64,000 bases of DNA from Bin55 sp965203735 (lineage in GTDB: Bacteria; Pseudomonadota; Gammaproteobacteria; Pseudomonadales; Azotimanducaceae). A model generated the notes under the pieces. It did not search any database, was not told the DNA's origin, and saw only the letters and a program-made list of their open reading frames with translations. The stretch spans positions 434,001 through 498,000 of the forward strand of contig OZ241909.1 in assembly GCA_965203735.1 (NCBI GenBank), given 5' to 3'. This document shows positions 62,521-64,000 of the stretch, in pieces (the first letter of the stretch is position 1; every line of letters begins with the position of its first letter). The position numbers and the translations under genes are program-made.

Positions 62521-63126
62521 CTAGAGATTGGTCGAGTCTTCGACATCATTTTTGGCATCAAGCTGTTGATATTCGGATATCTTTTTCAAAACATGATCTC
62601 TGAGGGTCTCTGCTGTATCGGGGCTCAATCCACGGATCTGAAGTGCAAGGCCTGCAGCAGTGAAGATCGAGAGAGAAGCGAGGTCAAACATGCGTTCCAA
62701 TGGACCTCGATTGGTTTCTGCATGCTGCATCCGTCTAAAGGGTGCACTTGTCGTCTTGGTACTAAACACACCACGGCGGTAGTTAATGTCTTGGAGACGA
62801 ACCGCATACTTCATTCTGGGAACTTCCAAGAAAGGCATGACATACCATTGAAATAGCAAGTACGCAATCAACAAGCATGCACCTCCGCCCACGAGGTACT
62901 GCGCGATTCTTTGAAAATCCTCTCCTGCGTCTCCGGCTTGATCAACAAGCTGAAAAATGAAGAACAGCCCAATGCCCATGGGTATTAGTATCAAGGACAC
63001 AAAAAGATTCCGGAGCAGGATCATGTTCCTGTAGCGGAATTCCACAGCTGTCCACGGAATATCGGCGACAGTTGGCAACGTGTCCAATGGAACAGTTGGA
63101 TTCTTGAACAGGATGCTCATTGCCAT
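62521..63126 (-). CDS. ydbS: PH-domain membrane protein, YdbS-like
   Basis: A 201-residue protein with two hydrophobic segments (about 36-62 and 76-92) followed by a bacterial PH (bPH_2) domain marked by INYRRGVFSTKTTSAPF, then RMQHAETNRGPLERMF and IFTAAG. These are the hallmarks of the YdbS half of the YdbT/YdbS pair. The ATG at 63126 overlaps the end of the upstream ydbT-like gene by ten bases, implying translational coupling. In Bacillus the pair confers resistance to antimicrobial compounds; that function is not established for this organism. Confidence 0.88.
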   Translation of the reverse strand: MAMSILFKNPTVPLDTLPTVADIPWTAVEFRYRNMILLRNLFVSLILIPMGIGLFFIFQLVDQAGDAGEDFQRIAQYLVGGGACLLIAYLLFQWYVMPFLEVPRMKYAVRLQDINYRRGVFSTKTTSAPFRRMQHAETNRGPLERMFDLASLSIFTAAGLALQIRGLSPDTAETLRDHVLKKISEYQQLDAKNDVEDSTNL

Positions 63127-64000
63127 TCTTCCTTCGCGGATTCGATGGTGTAGAGCAAGAAATCTCGAAAATCACAAGCTAGATTAATGTCTATGTACGG
63201 GATTCCAATCGATTGGGTGGAGTTCCTGATTTCTAAAGTGGCACGTTGAGTCCATTGCTGAACGATGTTCTGTTCAACGCTCACAGACTGGATTTTCGAG
63301 AATGGCAATGTGACCAATGTGTAAGTCAAAAGCCCCTTTCGATGCACAATGGCGGTTTCGTTATACATGTACCCAGCCTTTCTCCACTTCAGGAACTGAA
63401 CCAAGGCAACGAGCAGTGGCCAAACAAGAAACAGAAACCACCAAACGCTATAGAACAAGAGCATTGCCACACCGAGGGCAAGCAAGCTCGGGACTACACC
63501 TACCTTGACAAAGTCTACCCAAAAATATGCGGGAGAAATCTGAATAAATTCAGGAGCTCTCGGATCAAAAAGCAATCCCGTCGTGGCGTCTTTGAACATC
63601 AGCTGGCACAACTCCGAACTTCTGTCGGACGAAGCTAGAGGCACGACGAGAGTATGTTCCTGTTGGCTATGTGATTGCCTTGCAGTGAGCTTGAAAAATG
63701 AAAACCAATGGCTTCTAAGGTTCTCGCTAATGACCACTGATTGAATTTTTGGAAGTGTGAGACGAGTCTCTCGGACGGTAGTCAGTCCTGCCACCGACTT
63801 CAGAGTATCTTTGTCACGGAACAATGTGAAGTTGTACCACTGAAAGACAGCGGATGCGAAATTGAAAATCATGGTCACGACGATGAGTAAGAGAACCAAC
63901 TCCATGAAAACCAAGACAATTGAAAGATTCATGGATATGTCTGGAAACATACTGGCATGAAGGTCGTGTCCGCGGGTAGTAATCCACCTTAGTCCTGCCA
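63117..64000 (-). CDS. ydbT: PH-domain membrane protein, YdbT-like (5' truncated by window)
   Basis: The C-terminal part of a larger membrane protein with two bacterial PH domains visible. The first has RLTLPKIQSVVISENL followed by a helix with HSQQEHTLVVPLASS. The second has YNETAIVHRKGLLTYTLV, then LPFSKIQSVSVEQNI. Two hydrophobic segments lie between them (near 63520-63370). YdbT proteins usually have about 480 residues. The frame stays open to the right edge (GLRWITTRGHDLHAS precedes the ATG at 63950), so the start lies outside the window and the frame-start Met is not the true start. It is the first of a two-gene unit with ydbS. Confidence 0.88.
   Translation of the reverse strand, partial: AGLRWITTRGHDLHASMFPDISMNLSIVLVFMELVLLLIVVTMIFNFASAVFQWYNFTLFRDKDTLKSVAGLTTVRETRLTLPKIQSVVISENLRSHWFSFFKLTARQSHSQQEHTLVVPLASSDRSSELCQLMFKDATTGLLFDPRAPEFIQISPAYFWVDFVKVGVVPSLLALGVAMLLFYSVWWFLFLVWPLLVALVQFLKWRKAGYMYNETAIVHRKGLLTYTLVTLPFSKIQSVSVEQNIVQQWTQRATLEIRNSTQSIGIPYIDINLACDFRDFLLYTIESAKEEWQ

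Noticed and set aside
1..64000. CRISPR arrays, rRNA genes, tRNA genes and clear rho-independent terminators
   Set aside because: No regularly spaced direct repeats, rRNA core sequences, cloverleaf genes, or strong hairpins followed by T runs were found on reading both strands.

Overview
The window is bacterial: ORFs are dense, starts are ATG/GTG/TTG, some genes have Shine-Dalgarno sites and many have none, and GC is moderate. A cytochrome c'/cytochrome b561 pair, a YdbT/YdbS pair and a PepF-type peptidase suggest a Gram-negative, perhaps a marine or host-associated gammaproteobacterium; that assignment is tentative. No rRNA, tRNA or CRISPR array was found. Several non-coding stretches of 0.4-1.4 kb hold eroded coding sequence, so the genome looks as if it is still losing genes.

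Layout. 0-4.5 kb: the end of an ABC transporter (ATPase and permease), an orphan RelB/DinJ-type antitoxin, a secreted acidic protein and a small membrane protein. 4.6-24.4 kb: a defence island with a PLD-like nuclease gene broken by one in-frame TAG, a zinc-peptidase-like gene, an RloA/RloB (AbiL-like) pair, a 1530-residue Mrr-like nuclease/STAND NTPase resembling antiviral Avs proteins, a DUF262/HNH (GmrSD-like) gene, and a single-chain Type ISP restriction-modification enzyme with an 11-G tract near its C-terminal end. A DUF4143-type AAA ATPase closes the island. 24.6-25.8 kb: a lipoprotein with a PDZ domain and an M48-like domain whose catalytic Glu is Gln.

26.2-46.8 kb is the most unusual part: ten paralogous genes, one on the minus strand and nine head to tail on the plus strand. 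Each encodes a membrane-anchored protein of about 580-640 residues built from about 30-35-residue helical repeats of the type WA..DP..AL. The unit was duplicated with its flanking DNA. Four copies keep the same predicted sigma70-like promoter (TTGNNN, 17 bp, TAGCAT), and two promoterless copies sit 36-37 bp behind a neighbour. Local identity between copies suggests recent duplication or gene conversion. The function is unknown; an exported alpha-solenoid family that diversifies as a binding or surface repertoire is the best inference.

47-64 kb: an Fe-S HhH DNA glycosylase, a winged-helix/staphylococcal-nuclease-like fusion, a Gfo/Idh/MocA oxidoreductase, a small membrane protein, an oligoendopeptidase F, an ORC/STAND-like AAA ATPase, a YhaO/YhaN (SbcD/SbcC-like) operon, a cytochrome c'/b561 convergent pair, and the YdbT/YdbS pair cut by the window end.
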